A DNA stretch of 64,000 nt, from the NCBI RefSeq assembly GCF_000455345.1, contig NZ_HG315690.1, forward strand, positions 1,873,360-1,937,359. Direction: 5' to 3'. Position 1 is the stretch's first letter, and each line of letters begins with the position of its first letter. The translations under genes were made by a program, and so were the position numbers. The notes under the pieces are model-generated. The model was not told the origin of the DNA. It ran no database searches and saw only the letters and a list, made by a program, of their open reading frames with translations. This stretch comes from Halopiger goleimassiliensis (GTDB lineage Archaea; Halobacteriota; Halobacteria; Halobacteriales; Natrialbaceae). Below, in pieces: positions 43,846-53,879 of this stretch.

Positions 43846-45750
43846 ATGACACGTGAGTCTGCCGGAGATACCGGCACCGACGACGGGGATTCCGTCGTCT
43901 ACGATCTCGATTCCGATTGTACCGCCGACGATCTCGAACGAGGGACACCGTATCTCGCCGAAATCAACGGCATCGTCGACTACGGCGTGTTCGTCGATCT
44001 CTCCGACTCCGTCTCCGGACTCGTCCACGAATCCGTTCTCGAGGGGACCTTCGCCGTCGGCGACGAACTCGTCGTCGAACTCGAGAGCGTCCGCGACAAC
44101 GGCGACATGGCGTTCGAACCCGTCGACGTCGACGACTACACCGTCGAATCCGTCTCCCACGACTACTCTCTGACCGGCACGGATCGCCTCGAGGCCAACC
44201 TCGGCGACCAGATCCACCTCGAGGGTGAGGTCGTTCAGGTCAAACAGACCGGCGGCCCGACGATCTTCCACGTGGCCGACGAGGACGGCGTCGTCCCCTG
44301 TGCCGCGTTCGAGGAGGCCGGCGTCCGCGCCTACCCGCAGGTCGAGGTCGGCGACGTCGTCCGCGTCACCGGCACGCCGGAACACCGCGAGGAATCGGTC
44401 CAGGTCGAGGTCGACGGCCTCTCGACGCTCGAGGGCGAGGACGCCGAGGCCGCCCGCGAGCGTCTCGAGGAAGCGATCGAGACCCGTTCGGAACCCCTCG
44501 ACGTGGAGCCGCTGATCGACTGGCCCGCCTTCGAGAAGCTTCGCCCGAACCTCCGCGAGGTCGCGCAACTGCTCCGGCGGACCGTCCTCGAGGGGCGGCC
44601 GATCCGGATCCGCCACCACGCCGACGGCGACGGGATGTGTGCGGCCGTCCCCGTCCAGATCGCCCTCGAGCGGTTCATCGGCGAGGTCCACGAGGATCCC
44701 GAGGCCCCGCGACACCTCATCAAGCGGCTGCCCGCGAAGGCACCGTTCTACGAGATGGAAGACGCCACGCGTGACCTCAACTTCGCGCTCGAGGACCGCG
44801 AGAAACACGGCCAGCAGTTGCCCCTGTTGCTCATGCTCGACAACGGCTCGACGGCCGAGGACGTCCCTGCCTACGAGACGCTGGCCCACTACGACATCCC
44901 GATCGCGGTCGTCGACCACCACCACCCCGATCCCGACGCCGTCGAGGAACTGCTCGACGCCCACGTCAATCCGTATCTGCACGACGAGGACTACCGGATC
45001 ACGACGGGGATGCTCTGCGTCGAACTCGCGCGGATGATCGACCCGGATCTCGGCGAGGAACTGCGACACGTCCCCGCCGTCGCCGGCCTCTCGGACCGAT
45101 CGAAGGCCGACGCCATGGAAGATTACCTCGCGCTGGCCGCCGAGGAGGGCTACGACGAGGATCGACTCCAGGACCTCAGCGAGGCGCTGGACTACGCCGC
45201 CTTCTGGCTGCGGTACAACTCCGGCGACCAGCTCGTCCAGGATCTGCTCCAGATCGACTCCGACGACGAACAGCGTCACCGCGAACTCGTCGACTTCTTC
45301 GCCGACCGCGCCCGCGAGGAGGTCGACGAGCAACTCGAGGCGGCGATGCCCCACTTGGAGCACGAGAACCTCGACAACGGCGCGCACCTCTACCGCATCG
45401 ACGTCGAGAACTTCGCCCACCGATTCACGTACCCCGCGCCGGGCAAGACCACCGGCGAGATCCACGACCGGAAGATCGAGGAGACCGGCGATCCCGTCAT
45501 CACCGTAGGCTACGGCCCCGACTTCGCCGTCCTTCGTTCCGACGGGGTCCGCCTGGACATCCCGCAGATGGTCTCGGAACTCGAGGAGGAGGTCCCCGGC
45601 GGCGGCGTCTCCGGCGGCGGTCACCTCGTCGTCGGCTCGATCAAGTTCGTCAAGGGCAAGCGCGAAGAAGTGATCGACGCACTCGTCGAAAAGATGGAAG
45701 ACGCCGAGATCGACGAGGCGCTCTCGAGCGCCGCGCCGATCGACGACTGA
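43846..45750 (+). CDS. RecJ-like DHH phosphoesterase with S1 and OB domains
   Basis: A 634-residue protein. An S1 RNA-binding domain (about 30-85: LAEINGIVDYGVFVDLSDSVSGLVHES) is followed by an OB-fold nucleic-acid-binding domain (about 120-185). Then comes the DHH core, with motif I RIRHHADGDGMCAA, LLMLDNGSTAED, and motif III VVDHHHPDP, and a DHHA1-type C-terminus with GGGVSGGGHLVVG. It is the archaeal RecJ/GAN-like architecture: an Mn2+-dependent 5'-exonuclease or a replication-associated Cdc45/RecJ relative. The catalytic Asp/His residues are present, so it should be active. Confidence 0.9.
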   Translation: MTRESAGDTGTDDGDSVVYDLDSDCTADDLERGTPYLAEINGIVDYGVFVDLSDSVSGLVHESVLEGTFAVGDELVVELESVRDNGDMAFEPVDVDDYTVESVSHDYSLTGTDRLEANLGDQIHLEGEVVQVKQTGGPTIFHVADEDGVVPCAAFEEAGVRAYPQVEVGDVVRVTGTPEHREESVQVEVDGLSTLEGEDAEAARERLEEAIETRSEPLDVEPLIDWPAFEKLRPNLREVAQLLRRTVLEGRPIRIRHHADGDGMCAAVPVQIALERFIGEVHEDPEAPRHLIKRLPAKAPFYEMEDATRDLNFALEDREKHGQQLPLLLMLDNGSTAEDVPAYETLAHYDIPIAVVDHHHPDPDAVEELLDAHVNPYLHDEDYRITTGMLCVELARMIDPDLGEELRHVPAVAGLSDRSKADAMEDYLALAAEEGYDEDRLQDLSEALDYAAFWLRYNSGDQLVQDLLQIDSDDEQRHRELVDFFADRAREEVDEQLEAAMPHLEHENLDNGAHLYRIDVENFAHRFTYPAPGKTTGEIHDRKIEETGDPVITVGYGPDFAVLRSDGVRLDIPQMVSELEEEVPGGGVSGGGHLVVGSIKFVKGKREEVIDALVEKMEDAEIDEALSSAAPIDD

Positions 45751-45899
45751 CGGCCGACCCCATGACCTGACCGTTCGACGACCCGCTGCCGTCGACGCGA
45801 TCCGCCCGGGTCTCGACGACCCGCTGGATCGATATTTTAAATCAGAGTATAAATAGTCGAAAACGATCGTTCATTCGCCGGTTCGTCTACGATGTCCCC

Positions 45900-46028
45900 T
45901 CAGTCGGCACCGTGGCGCGGCGTGTAGCCGCACTCAGTGCACTCGAGGGAGTCGTACGGCGCGTGTAGCTCGCCACCGCACTCCTGACAGCGGTATCCGG
46001 TTTCGGTCGTGGACTGACTGATTGCCAT
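45900..46028 (-). CDS. 42-residue rubrerythrin-like zinc-finger protein
   Basis: An ATG at 46028 opens a 43-codon frame (MAISQSTTETGYRCQECG...) with two CxxC knuckles, CQEC (14-17) and CTEC (31-34). Each is followed by glycine (the second GY), and the frame ends PRHGAD. This is the one-zinc ribbon seen in many haloarchaeal small proteins annotated as rubrerythrin-like. A TATA-like CTTATTATC lies about 25 bases upstream on the minus strand. The reading frame is too short for ordinary ORF cut-offs, but the cysteine spacing and promoter make it convincing. The function is unknown. Confidence 0.85.
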   Translation of the reverse strand: MAISQSTTETGYRCQECGGELHAPYDSLECTECGYTPRHGAD

Positions 46029-46200
46029 GTGCGTACTGGCGAGATGCACGATAATAAGCTCGCCTATTACCAGGATTCGATTGTATATATGCGGTTAAAT
46101 CGATATGGCAGAATCGATCGTTAAGGACCGTCTATAAGGGATAGGGCGACCCCAGATGGGAGCAGGACACGACCCCCAGCGAACCGAACGATCTGGCCCC

Positions 46201-46524
46201 TCAGAACTGGTAGCGGCGCTCGTCGTCCATGCTCGGGTACTGGTCCGCGCCGGTCATCTCGTCGAAGGTCATCCCCGAGAGGTACTCGTCGTAAGTGACG
46301 TCGTACCCCGAGCGCAGGTGGAAATCCAGGTTCCCGCGGTCGACGGTGCTCTGGAAGAGCATGTGGATCGCCCGCCGGACGAGTTCGTCGGTGTCCTCGG
46401 GGTCGAGCGCGGTCTCGAGCAGGGCGAGTTCGTTGCGCGTCTCCCGGTCGAGCGAGACGGTCAGTTCGTCGCCGAAGCCGGCGTAGGACTGTTCGACGTC
46501 CTCGGTGAGGTCCTCGAGGCTCAT
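46201..46524 (-). CDS. Conserved haloarchaeal hypothetical protein
   Basis: A 107-residue soluble acidic protein starting MSLEDLTEDVEQSYAGFGDE. The middle part (LTVSLDRETRNELALLETALD, then TDELVRRAIHMLFQ) reads as a strand followed by two helices, close to a ribbon-helix-helix DNA-binding unit. The C-terminal half (FHLRSGYDVTYDEYLSGMTFDEMTG) is a conserved-looking acidic region. I recall close relatives across haloarchaea without a known function. A DNA-binding regulator is possible. Confidence 0.8.
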   Translation of the reverse strand: MSLEDLTEDVEQSYAGFGDELTVSLDRETRNELALLETALDPEDTDELVRRAIHMLFQSTVDRGNLDFHLRSGYDVTYDEYLSGMTFDEMTGADQYPSMDDERRYQF

Positions 46525-47132
46525 AGCCGAGTGCAGGCGAGCGCGGTGGTTAGGCCTTTCGTGGTCGGTTCGTTGCACGCAACCGAGGTTCGACGGCAAG
46601 ATCGTCGCGAGGAATTCGGCGCGCAATCCGTCGACGACTCGCCGTTCACCTGAGTTTCGTCCGAGGCTACCGCCGTGGGATCGACTCGCGGGAGCACGCT
46701 CGTGCGCTCTCGTCCGTACTCCCGGAGCATCGAACCCTCACGGACCCACTCGAGCACGGTCGGACGCGGGTCGAACCCCGTCTCTCGCGAGCTACTGTCA
46801 CACCTCCGTTACGTTTATCTCGTCGTACTGCGACGGTGAACTGTACCATCGTATGATCCGTCGGCTCGCGTGCCGCTCGGTGTACGATCCGCTCTCGCCC
46901 CCGGCCGCGTGACGGACCGGATAGCTGCAGCATTCTCAGTTCGTTCGTTTCGCTACGGTCCGTAGCCGCAGTGCTCTCAGCACACACGCACGCACATGCC
47001 GACATCCACCGAGTCGCCGGCACCGAGCCGGGACTCACTCGAGCACGTATCGTTCCGTAATCGACAGCCGGATCCGTCGAGGCCCCTGGGGGACGTACCG
47101 GTCGAATCGACGGTTCGACGGGGTGGGCAGTG
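46525..47132. other. Intergenic region, no gene recognised
   Basis: About 600 bases between the hypothetical and the MFS gene. An AT-richer patch near 46795-46860 resembles a promoter (GTTTATCTCG) but no credible frame follows it. Short CA repeats (46980-46998) are present. The open frames here have shadow composition. A small RNA cannot be excluded. Confidence 0.5.
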
Positions 47133-48431
47133 ATGGCCACCCTGCGCACCAGCAGCGAGGGGGCCTCGCTGTGGCACAATCGCTCGTTCCGGCTGTTCTT
47201 CACCGGCCAGTTCGTGACGAACGCCGGAGATAGCCTCTACACCGTCGCGGTCCTCTGGATCGCGCACGAACTCAGCGGCTCGACGGTCGTCACGGGCGCT
47301 CTCAACGCCGTCTTGCTGCTCCCCTGGCTGTTACAGATCTTCGCCGGCCCGCTGGTCGATCGGTACCGGATCGAACCGCTACTGATCGGCTCCCAGTTAG
47401 TACAGGGGGTCGTCGTCCTCGCCTTACCGTTCGCCGCCGTGACGGATCGGCTGAGCGTCGGCGTCCTGTTTACCGTCGTTCCGGTGCTGACGATGGCCCA
47501 GACCGTCATGTCCCCGATGCGAGCGGCGGTTCTCCCCAGGATCGTCGACGAGAACCGACTCTCGAGGGCGAACTCCGCGCTGGCAACGATCACCCTGGGA
47601 CTGGACATGGTGTTCGACGCGCTGGGAGGGGTCTTCATCGCCGTCTTCGGCGCGACAGCCCTCTTCCTGTTCGATTCGGTCACCTTCGCGGTCGCCGCCG
47701 CCCTCTTCGCCGGGATCGCGATTCCGACCGCGGACACCTCGGAACCCACCCCCGAGACGAGCAACGGGTCGGTGATCGGTTCCTACGTCGCCGACCTGCG
47801 GGCGGGCGTCGACGTCCTCCGCGGGACGGTCTTCGTCGAACTGGTAGCGATGACGGCTATCGTCAACTTCGCGACGGGCGTCACGCTGGCAATCCTCCCG
47901 TCGTTCGGCGGTGAACTCGCCGGAGCCGCCGCTTACGGGTTGTTACTCGGGGCACTCGGTATCGGTCGGCTCGTCGGCTCCCTCGCCGCACCGTCCTTCG
48001 AAGGCGTCGGGTTCGGTCGCATCACGTTCGGGAGCTACGCGCTCACCGCGGGCGTCTGGCTCGCGGCCGTACTCGCCCCGTCGACGCCGCTCACGGTCGT
48101 CTGCTTCGGGCTCGCGTGGATCCCCATCGGGGTCACCAGCGTCCTCACGGCGACGCTGAACCAGACCGTCTTCGCCACGGACGTTCTCGGGCGGATCTCC
48201 ACGATCAAGGGGACTGCCTCGGGTGCCACCCTCCCGATCGGCTCGCTGCTCGGCGGTGGGATCGCCGAAGTAGTGGGGACGACGACCACCATGGCGCTCG
48301 CTGCACTCGGCTTCGGAGTCGCAGGAGCCTACGTTCTGTCTCGATCCCACCTCCGACGGCTGCCAGCGGTCGGGAACGCAGATCCGGCCGCGTTCGGCGT
48401 TTCGGATCGGTCGAATCACTCCTCGGAGTAA
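47133..48431 (+). CDS. MFS transporter
   Basis: A 432-residue membrane protein with about twelve helices. The start SLWHNRSFRLFFTGQFVTNAGDSLYTVAVLWIAHELSGS is typical of the MFS_3 (enterobactin-exporter-like) group. A cytoplasmic loop with VDRYRIEPLLIG gives the D-R-x-R-type motif A after helix 2, and LPRIVDENRLSRANSALATI follows helix 5. It probably exports a small hydrophobic compound by proton exchange. ATG 47133 is preferred to the GTG one codon earlier. No regulator is adjacent. Confidence 0.9.
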   Translation: MATLRTSSEGASLWHNRSFRLFFTGQFVTNAGDSLYTVAVLWIAHELSGSTVVTGALNAVLLLPWLLQIFAGPLVDRYRIEPLLIGSQLVQGVVVLALPFAAVTDRLSVGVLFTVVPVLTMAQTVMSPMRAAVLPRIVDENRLSRANSALATITLGLDMVFDALGGVFIAVFGATALFLFDSVTFAVAAALFAGIAIPTADTSEPTPETSNGSVIGSYVADLRAGVDVLRGTVFVELVAMTAIVNFATGVTLAILPSFGGELAGAAAYGLLLGALGIGRLVGSLAAPSFEGVGFGRITFGSYALTAGVWLAAVLAPSTPLTVVCFGLAWIPIGVTSVLTATLNQTVFATDVLGRISTIKGTASGATLPIGSLLGGGIAEVVGTTTTMALAALGFGVAGAYVLSRSHLRRLPAVGNADPAAFGVSDRSNHSSE

Positions 48432-48499
48432 CGGACAGCGACGCTTCTCCCACCGAACCACCCGTTTTTACGAACTGAAAACTCGCCTCGGCTACAACG

Positions 48500-49249
48500 T
48501 CACCCGACCGCCTCGACGGACAGGTGCCGGTCGACTGCCTCACGCACCCGCTCGAGGACGGCCGGATCGTCGCTCGGACGACCGACGCTGACGGCGTCGG
48601 CACCGTAGTCGACGTACTCGCGAACGGTCTCGTCGTCCCGGACGCCGTTGTTGGCCACGACGAACAGGTCCGTCGCGTCCGCGACGTCCCGGATCACCGA
48701 CTCGGAGTCCATCGCGTCCACGTGGACGAAGGACGCTCCCGCGTCCTCGAGCGCGCGAGCGGTCACCACGAGGTCGACGTCGGGGACCTCCGCGCGAACC
48801 TTGACGCCGACGGTCGCGCCGGTGGCGACCGTTCGCTCGACGTACGTTTGGAGGCGCTCGGTGGCCGCCAGGAGCGTCTCCCCGCAGCCGGCGGCACAGA
48901 GTTCGTCCTGGCGACAGTGGGCGTTGATCTCGAGAAGCGCATTTCGGTCGCGACAGACGCTCGCCGCCTCGACCAGCGGACCGGGCGTCGCGCTGCGAAC
49001 GTTGAACGCCGGCTGGATCGGGACCGACTCGAGGGCGGCGAGCTGGCGATCGACGAACGCGAGCGGATCGGGCGGCAGGAACTCGGTGCGGTCGCGGTCG
49101 GCGACCATCTCCCGTGCGGCCGCTCTCGACGCGTCGTCGACCGCGATGCCGCCGAGGAACGCGGCCCCGGCGTAGTCGGCTCCCGCGCTCGCCCAGTCGG
49201 CGTCCGCCTCGCCGCTCAGGCTGGCCAGCGCGAGCCGTGGCGCGAACAT
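48500..49249 (-). CDS. Dihydrouridine-synthase-like TIM-barrel protein
   Basis: A 249-residue flavin-type TIM barrel of the Dus superfamily, without an RNA-binding C-terminal domain. Recognisable are IQPAFNVRSATPGPLVEAASVC, LEINAHCRQDELCAAGCGETLL (the catalytic-Cys region), VGVKVRAEVPDVD, FVHVDAMDSE and FVVANNGVRDDETVREYVDYGADAVSVGRP. It starts 1 base after the cofD stop, so the two genes form an operon. Haloarchaeal relatives are annotated as tRNA-dihydrouridine synthase, but the coupling to cofD suggests a cofactor-linked role as an alternative. Confidence 0.8.
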   Translation of the reverse strand: MFAPRLALASLSGEADADWASAGADYAGAAFLGGIAVDDASRAAAREMVADRDRTEFLPPDPLAFVDRQLAALESVPIQPAFNVRSATPGPLVEAASVCRDRNALLEINAHCRQDELCAAGCGETLLAATERLQTYVERTVATGATVGVKVRAEVPDVDLVVTARALEDAGASFVHVDAMDSESVIRDVADATDLFVVANNGVRDDETVREYVDYGADAVSVGRPSDDPAVLERVREAVDRHLSVEAVG

Positions 49250-49250
49250 C

Positions 49251-50243
49251 TCAGCCCGCGCGCTCGAGCGCGTCCTCGATCGCCTCGACGACGCGGCGGG
49301 CGTCCTCGGGCGACGTGATCTCGATGTCGGTGCGGATCGTCGGCCGGTCGAACTGGGTGTCGTCGCTCTCGTCGATGACGAACGCGTCGGCGAACGGGTA
49401 GGCGGTCGCCAGCCCGGCAGTACTGGGCGTCGCGTTGACCGCCTGCATCAGTTCGCCGGCGGGGCCGGAGAACGCCTCGTCGCCGAGAAACGGCGAGACG
49501 GCGACGACGGTCGTCTGAGCGAGCGCGTCGGCGACGCCCGGCAACGCGAGCATCGGTCCGATACTCGTCACCGGGTTCGACGGCCCGATGACGACCGGGT
49601 CCTCGAGCGCCTCGAGGACGCCCGGTGCGGGTTCGGCGCTCGAGGAGCCGCGGAACTCGACGTTCTCGACGGTCGGTTCGCCGTCGCGGCCGACCCAGTA
49701 CTCCTGGAAGTGCATCATCCCCTCGTCGGTGTGGACGAGGCTCGCGACCGGATCGTCGCTCATCGGCAGGAGGTCGACGGAGAGTCCGAACGCAGTTGCG
49801 AGCCGTTCGGTGACCTCGCTCAGGGTGTAGCCCTGATCGAGCAGGCTCGTCCGCGTGATGTGGACGGCCCGATCCCGGTCGCCGATCGTCATGAACTCGC
49901 CGGCACCGGAAAACCGTCGCCAGTTCGCGATCTCTCGCCCGGCGGTCTGGCGCTCCTCCGAGAGGTACTGTGGCTCGGTGGGTAGATCCGCCGCGGAGGC
50001 CAGATCCATCAGCGCTGCGTTCGTCCGATGCGTATCGCCCTCGATGCCCCACCACGTCTCCCGGTCGAGTACACCGCCGCCCTGAAACAGCAACGTGTCG
50101 ACGTCCGGCGAGACGAACAGCCCGCCGAGTTCGACGTCATCGCCCGTGTTGGCGACGATCGTAGTCTCCTCCGGCGAGAACGCGGTGCCGGCACCGTCGA
50201 GCAGTTTGGGGGTTCCGGTGCCACCGGAGAGGAAGGTAACCAT
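49251..50243 (-). CDS. cofD: 2-phospho-L-lactate transferase (F420 biosynthesis)
   Basis: A 330-residue CofD. The Rossmann start is [17 protein letters not shown], followed by [34 protein letters not shown] and [23 protein letters not shown]. It couples lactyl-2-phospho-GDP (or the phosphoenolpyruvyl analogue) to Fo, giving F420-0. The product supports the F420-dependent LLM oxidoreductases encoded elsewhere in this window. ATG 50243 is supported by a TTAAGTA element (plus-strand TACTTAA, about 50262-50269) 20-26 bases upstream. Confidence 0.95.
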   Translation of the reverse strand: MVTFLSGGTGTPKLLDGAGTAFSPEETTIVANTGDDVELGGLFVSPDVDTLLFQGGGVLDRETWWGIEGDTHRTNAALMDLASAADLPTEPQYLSEERQTAGREIANWRRFSGAGEFMTIGDRDRAVHITRTSLLDQGYTLSEVTERLATAFGLSVDLLPMSDDPVASLVHTDEGMMHFQEYWVGRDGEPTVENVEFRGSSSAEPAPGVLEALEDPVVIGPSNPVTSIGPMLALPGVADALAQTTVVAVSPFLGDEAFSGPAGELMQAVNATPSTAGLATAYPFADAFVIDESDDTQFDRPTIRTDIEITSPEDARRVVEAIEDALERAG

Positions 50244-50388
50244 ACCCAACAGTGGCGGACCCGGGTACTTAATCACTATCGCTTGGTAGGCGGCGAACGA
50301 GGGCGATCGTGTCGCTTCACGAACGTTTGCGGGATCGAACGGCCACCGTCGTGATCGGTAGCTGACGATTGTTCGACCCTGCTCGCGG

Positions 50389-51939
50389 TCAGTCGCCCAC
50401 CCAGTCGGCGAAACTCCCCTCGAGCAGCGTCTCGCGCTGGCGGGCCACGTACTCCCGTTGCATCGCCTCGAGCGCCGCTTCGACGGACGCGCCGCCCTCG
50501 AGTTCCGCCCGGACCCGGTCGTGTTTCCAGCGGGCCGGCGTCGTCCGCTGTCTGACGCGGCGACGGAGGGGATAGAGGTACTTCGCGGCCTCCTCGTCGC
50601 TCAGGCCCCGGTTGACCAGACCGTCTTCGGCGTGGGCGAGCAGGTCGTCGTACAGCGCCAGCGAGTCGGTCGTCTCCTTGCCGTCGTTCGTGATCCAGTG
50701 TAAATCGGCCTCGAGGCCGTCCTCCATCGCGGCGTAGAAGTTCTCGCGGGCGCGCGCCCAGTCGAGTTCGAGGACGGGATGTTCGAGCCGGGTGAAACTC
50801 TCGAGCACGCCAGCAAACGCCGCGAGGAAGGCCACGGAGTCGCGGACGGTCGGCTGGGCCGGGATCGGTCGAAACTCGATGCGGGCGTTGGCTGCCGACC
50901 GGGTCGGGCCGCCGAAGACCGGCCGCACCCACCGCCAGTAGGTGCCGTGTTTCTGCCGGAAGTACGGGAACTCGTCGTCGAACCGCTCGCCCGGTTCGAT
51001 CGGCATCGGGACGATGGTGTCGTCGGCCACGACGCGGTCGATCGCCTCCTCGACGCTCTCGAGGTCGCGCGGGAACCGCACTTTCCCCTCCCCCGTGGTG
51101 GGATCGTTCAACACGGTCTCGAAGACGCTGATCCGGTGTTCCATCCAGGCGTCCTCGAGGATTCGCTCGGGCGGGACGTCGTCGTAGAGGTCGGCGGGGA
51201 AAAACGGCGAGTTGACGCCGAGCGCGAGCAGCGGGCCGGCCGCGCGGAGCGCGTAGTTGAAGTACAGCGGGAGGTCGATGGCGTGTGGCACCTGGTAGTG
51301 GGGCTGGATGGACGTGATCAGGCTCTCGGGCATCACCGTATCGGCCTCCAACGAGACGTTCGGCGCGCCGACGAACATCCCCGCGGCGTCGGCCTGATCG
51401 GTGTTGGCCATCGCGTGATAGCGCGCGGAGTCGCTCATGTTGGTCGCGATCCGGATCGAGCGCTCGTTGCCCGACTCGTCGACCGCAGTTCGCTCGACGC
51501 TGTCCGTGAGGTAGGTGGCGGCGTCTTCCCCCTCCGGCGGGAGCGTCCAGAGGCCGTCGCTGACCAGTCGCATCCCCTCGGTCTCGGTGACGGTCAGCGC
51601 CGTCTCGAGGCGGGCCTTGATCTCCGATTCCTGGGCGCGCAAGCCGTGGGCGTTCAGCGGCTGGGGGCTCGTCGTCATCTCGGCGTTGTGCAGGCCGAGT
51701 TCCTTCTCGAAGCCGATCAACTCGAGGAGGCGACGGGGAACCCGCCGCAGCGACGCGTCGTCGTCTTTGACCGCGTAGAACTCGTACTCGAAGCCGACGA
51801 TCGCCTGGGGGTTGTCGAAGACGCCCTCCTCCACGCCCTCCGTAATCACCGCCGCATCTTCCTCCGCCCGCTGGCGGAACGTCGCGGCGTCGACGGAGAG
51901 GACGTCGGCGACCCGGGCGGCGAGTTCCTCCTCTGGCAT
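50389..51939 (-). CDS. GCS2-type glutamate-cysteine ligase family protein
   Basis: A 516-residue protein of the glutamate-cysteine ligase 2 superfamily. The ATP-grasp-like core includes [16 protein letters not shown] (the E-x-E metal pair near the N-terminus), [30 protein letters not shown] and a long helical C-terminus. It is larger than, and different from, the 360-residue GshA that makes gamma-glutamylcysteine in haloarchaea, so it may use another amino acid or amine. ATG 51939 begins the conserved helix [19 protein letters not shown]. It is divergent from the DNA ligase gene. Confidence 0.82.
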   Translation of the reverse strand: MPEEELAARVADVLSVDAATFRQRAEEDAAVITEGVEEGVFDNPQAIVGFEYEFYAVKDDDASLRRVPRRLLELIGFEKELGLHNAEMTTSPQPLNAHGLRAQESEIKARLETALTVTETEGMRLVSDGLWTLPPEGEDAATYLTDSVERTAVDESGNERSIRIATNMSDSARYHAMANTDQADAAGMFVGAPNVSLEADTVMPESLITSIQPHYQVPHAIDLPLYFNYALRAAGPLLALGVNSPFFPADLYDDVPPERILEDAWMEHRISVFETVLNDPTTGEGKVRFPRDLESVEEAIDRVVADDTIVPMPIEPGERFDDEFPYFRQKHGTYWRWVRPVFGGPTRSAANARIEFRPIPAQPTVRDSVAFLAAFAGVLESFTRLEHPVLELDWARARENFYAAMEDGLEADLHWITNDGKETTDSLALYDDLLAHAEDGLVNRGLSDEEAAKYLYPLRRRVRQRTTPARWKHDRVRAELEGGASVEAALEAMQREYVARQRETLLEGSFADWVGD

Positions 51940-52053
51940 AGTCGGCCCTTGCGGGAGCGACCGACTTGAATGCACGTCCATCGGTCGCGATCCGTCACCG
52001 ACCCGCACGGCGTCTCAGAACCGTTTTACTCCCCACGTGAGTACACCAGCCCG

Positions 52054-53832
52054 ATGGAGTTCGCCACGTTCGCCGATCGCGCCGGAACGATCGAAGCCGA
52101 GCCAGCCGACCTCGAGATCGTCGACCACGTCCGGGCACTGCTCGAGGAGGCGGGCAGCGCAGGCGAGAGCGAGTCCCCGAAGACTGCGAGGGAGCCGGCG
52201 ACCATCGAGATCGTCGCGCGATTCGTCCAGGGGAGAGTGGTCCCGGCCTGGGACTCGACGAAACTCGACATCGGCCCGTCGACCTGTTACGAGGCCATCG
52301 CCCGCGCGGCGGGGACGAACGTCGACGCCGACGACGTCGAGGAACGCCTCGCGGACCTCGGCGAGATCGGCGACGTGGCCGCGAGCTACGACTTCGGCGG
52401 GCAGGCGGGTCTCGGCGCGTTCGCCGGAGGAAGCGGCGCGGGTGCTGACGGGGAAGACCTCACCGTTCGCGAGGTCTACGAGACGCTCGAGGACGTCGCC
52501 GCCGCCGAGGGATCGGGCAGTCAGGACCGGAAGATCGACCTGCTCTTCGGGCTGTTCAACCGCTGCTCGAGCGAGGAGGCCCGCTACCTCGCCCGGCTGG
52601 TCCTCTCAGAGATGCGCATCGGCGTCGGCGAGGGGACCGTCCGCGACGCGATTTCCGAGGCCTTCGACGTGCCCGAGGAGCGCGTCGAGCGCGCGCTGCA
52701 GGTGTCCAACGACTACGGGCAGGTCGCCCGCGTCGCCCGCGACGAGGGCCTCGAGGGGCTCGACGCGATGGACCTCGAGGTCGGCCGCCCCGTTCAGGCG
52801 ATGCTCGCACAGGCCGGGACGGTGACGGACGCGCTCGGGGAGTGGGACGAGGCCGCCGTCGAGTGGAAGTACGACGGCGCGCGCATCCAGTTGCACTACC
52901 ATCCCGCCGCAGGACCCGAGAACGGGGGCGGGGACGCCGAGACCAGCGTCTTCTCGAGAAACATGGAGGAGGTCACCGACGCCCTTCCGGAGATCGTCGA
53001 GTTCGCCGAGGAGACGCTCGAGGGGCCGGCGATTCTGGACGGCGAGGTCGTCGCCATCGACGAGGACGGCGATCCGCTCCCGTTCCAGGAGGTGCTCAAA
53101 CGGTTCCGGCGCAAACACGACGTCGCGAAGGCCCGCGAGGACGTGGCCGTGCGCCCGGTCTTCTTCGACTGCCTCCACGCCGACGGCGAGGACCTGCTCG
53201 AGGAGCCGCTGACGGCGCGCCACGAGCGGCTCGAAGAGGTTCTCACCCCGCCGTCCGCCGACGGAGACGTCGATCCCGAGGACGTCGACGGACTCTCGCT
53301 ACTGTGGCTCACCGACGACCCCGAGGAGATCGAGTCGATCGACGCCGACGCCCTCGAGTCCGGCCACGAGGGGATCATGCTCAAGAACCCCGACTCGACG
53401 TACTCGCCGGGGCGGCGCGGGAAACACTGGCGCAAGCGCAAACCCGACGTGGAGACGCTGGACTGCGTGGTCACCGGCGCGGAGTGGGGCGAGGGCCGGC
53501 GGGCGACGTTCCTCGGCACGTTCGAACTCTCGGTACGGGACGAGTCCACCGGCGAGTTGGAAACCGTGGGCAAGGTCGCGACCGGAATCACCGACGAGAA
53601 ACTGGAAGAACTGACCGAGTTGTTGGAGTCACACATCGCCGCCGAGGAGGGCCAGGCGGTGGACCTCGAGCCGGCGGTCGTCTTCGAGGTCGGCTACGAG
53701 GAGATCCAGACCTCGCCGACCTACTCCGCGGGCTACGCGCTGCGGTTCCCGCGATTCCTCGGCGTTCGATCCGACAAGAACCCCGAGGACGCGGACACGC
53801 TCGAGCGGCTGGAATCGCTTCGGAGCGAGTAA
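52054..53832 (+). CDS. lig: ATP-dependent DNA ligase
   Basis: A 592-residue archaeal replicative-type ligase. The N-terminal DNA-binding domain (1-220) begins MEFATFADRAGTIEAEP. The adenylated lysine is K272 in WKYDGARIQ. Motifs III-V are SRNMEEVTDALPEI, ILDGEVVAID and EGIMLKNPDSTYSPGRRGKHWRKRK, and the OB-fold domain follows. It seals nicks during Okazaki fragment joining and repair, and binds PCNA. A TATA-like TTTTAC at 52024-52029 lies 25-30 bases before ATG 52054. Confidence 0.97.
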   Translation: MEFATFADRAGTIEAEPADLEIVDHVRALLEEAGSAGESESPKTAREPATIEIVARFVQGRVVPAWDSTKLDIGPSTCYEAIARAAGTNVDADDVEERLADLGEIGDVAASYDFGGQAGLGAFAGGSGAGADGEDLTVREVYETLEDVAAAEGSGSQDRKIDLLFGLFNRCSSEEARYLARLVLSEMRIGVGEGTVRDAISEAFDVPEERVERALQVSNDYGQVARVARDEGLEGLDAMDLEVGRPVQAMLAQAGTVTDALGEWDEAAVEWKYDGARIQLHYHPAAGPENGGGDAETSVFSRNMEEVTDALPEIVEFAEETLEGPAILDGEVVAIDEDGDPLPFQEVLKRFRRKHDVAKAREDVAVRPVFFDCLHADGEDLLEEPLTARHERLEEVLTPPSADGDVDPEDVDGLSLLWLTDDPEEIESIDADALESGHEGIMLKNPDSTYSPGRRGKHWRKRKPDVETLDCVVTGAEWGEGRRATFLGTFELSVRDESTGELETVGKVATGITDEKLEELTELLESHIAAEEGQAVDLEPAVVFEVGYEEIQTSPTYSAGYALRFPRFLGVRSDKNPEDADTLERLESLRSE

Positions 53833-53860
53833 TCGTCGCCGAAGAAGACATAAGTGGGTA

Positions 53861-53874
53861 TACGTCCAGACGTA
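53861..53874 (+). promoter_or_regulatory. Palindromic operator candidate of the vapBC operon
   Basis: TACGTC-CA-GACGTA is a perfect inverted repeat 6 bases before the vapB start, just downstream of the TATA-like ACATAAGTG. VapB antitoxins usually repress their own operon by binding such palindromes; binding here is inferred. Confidence 0.5.
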
Positions 53875-53879
53875 CGTGT

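Noticed and set aside
43768-45624. 618-codon minus-strand frame opposite the DHH/S1 gene
   Set aside because: Shadow frame. The plus strand has clear S1 and DHH motifs and a TATA element at the right distance.
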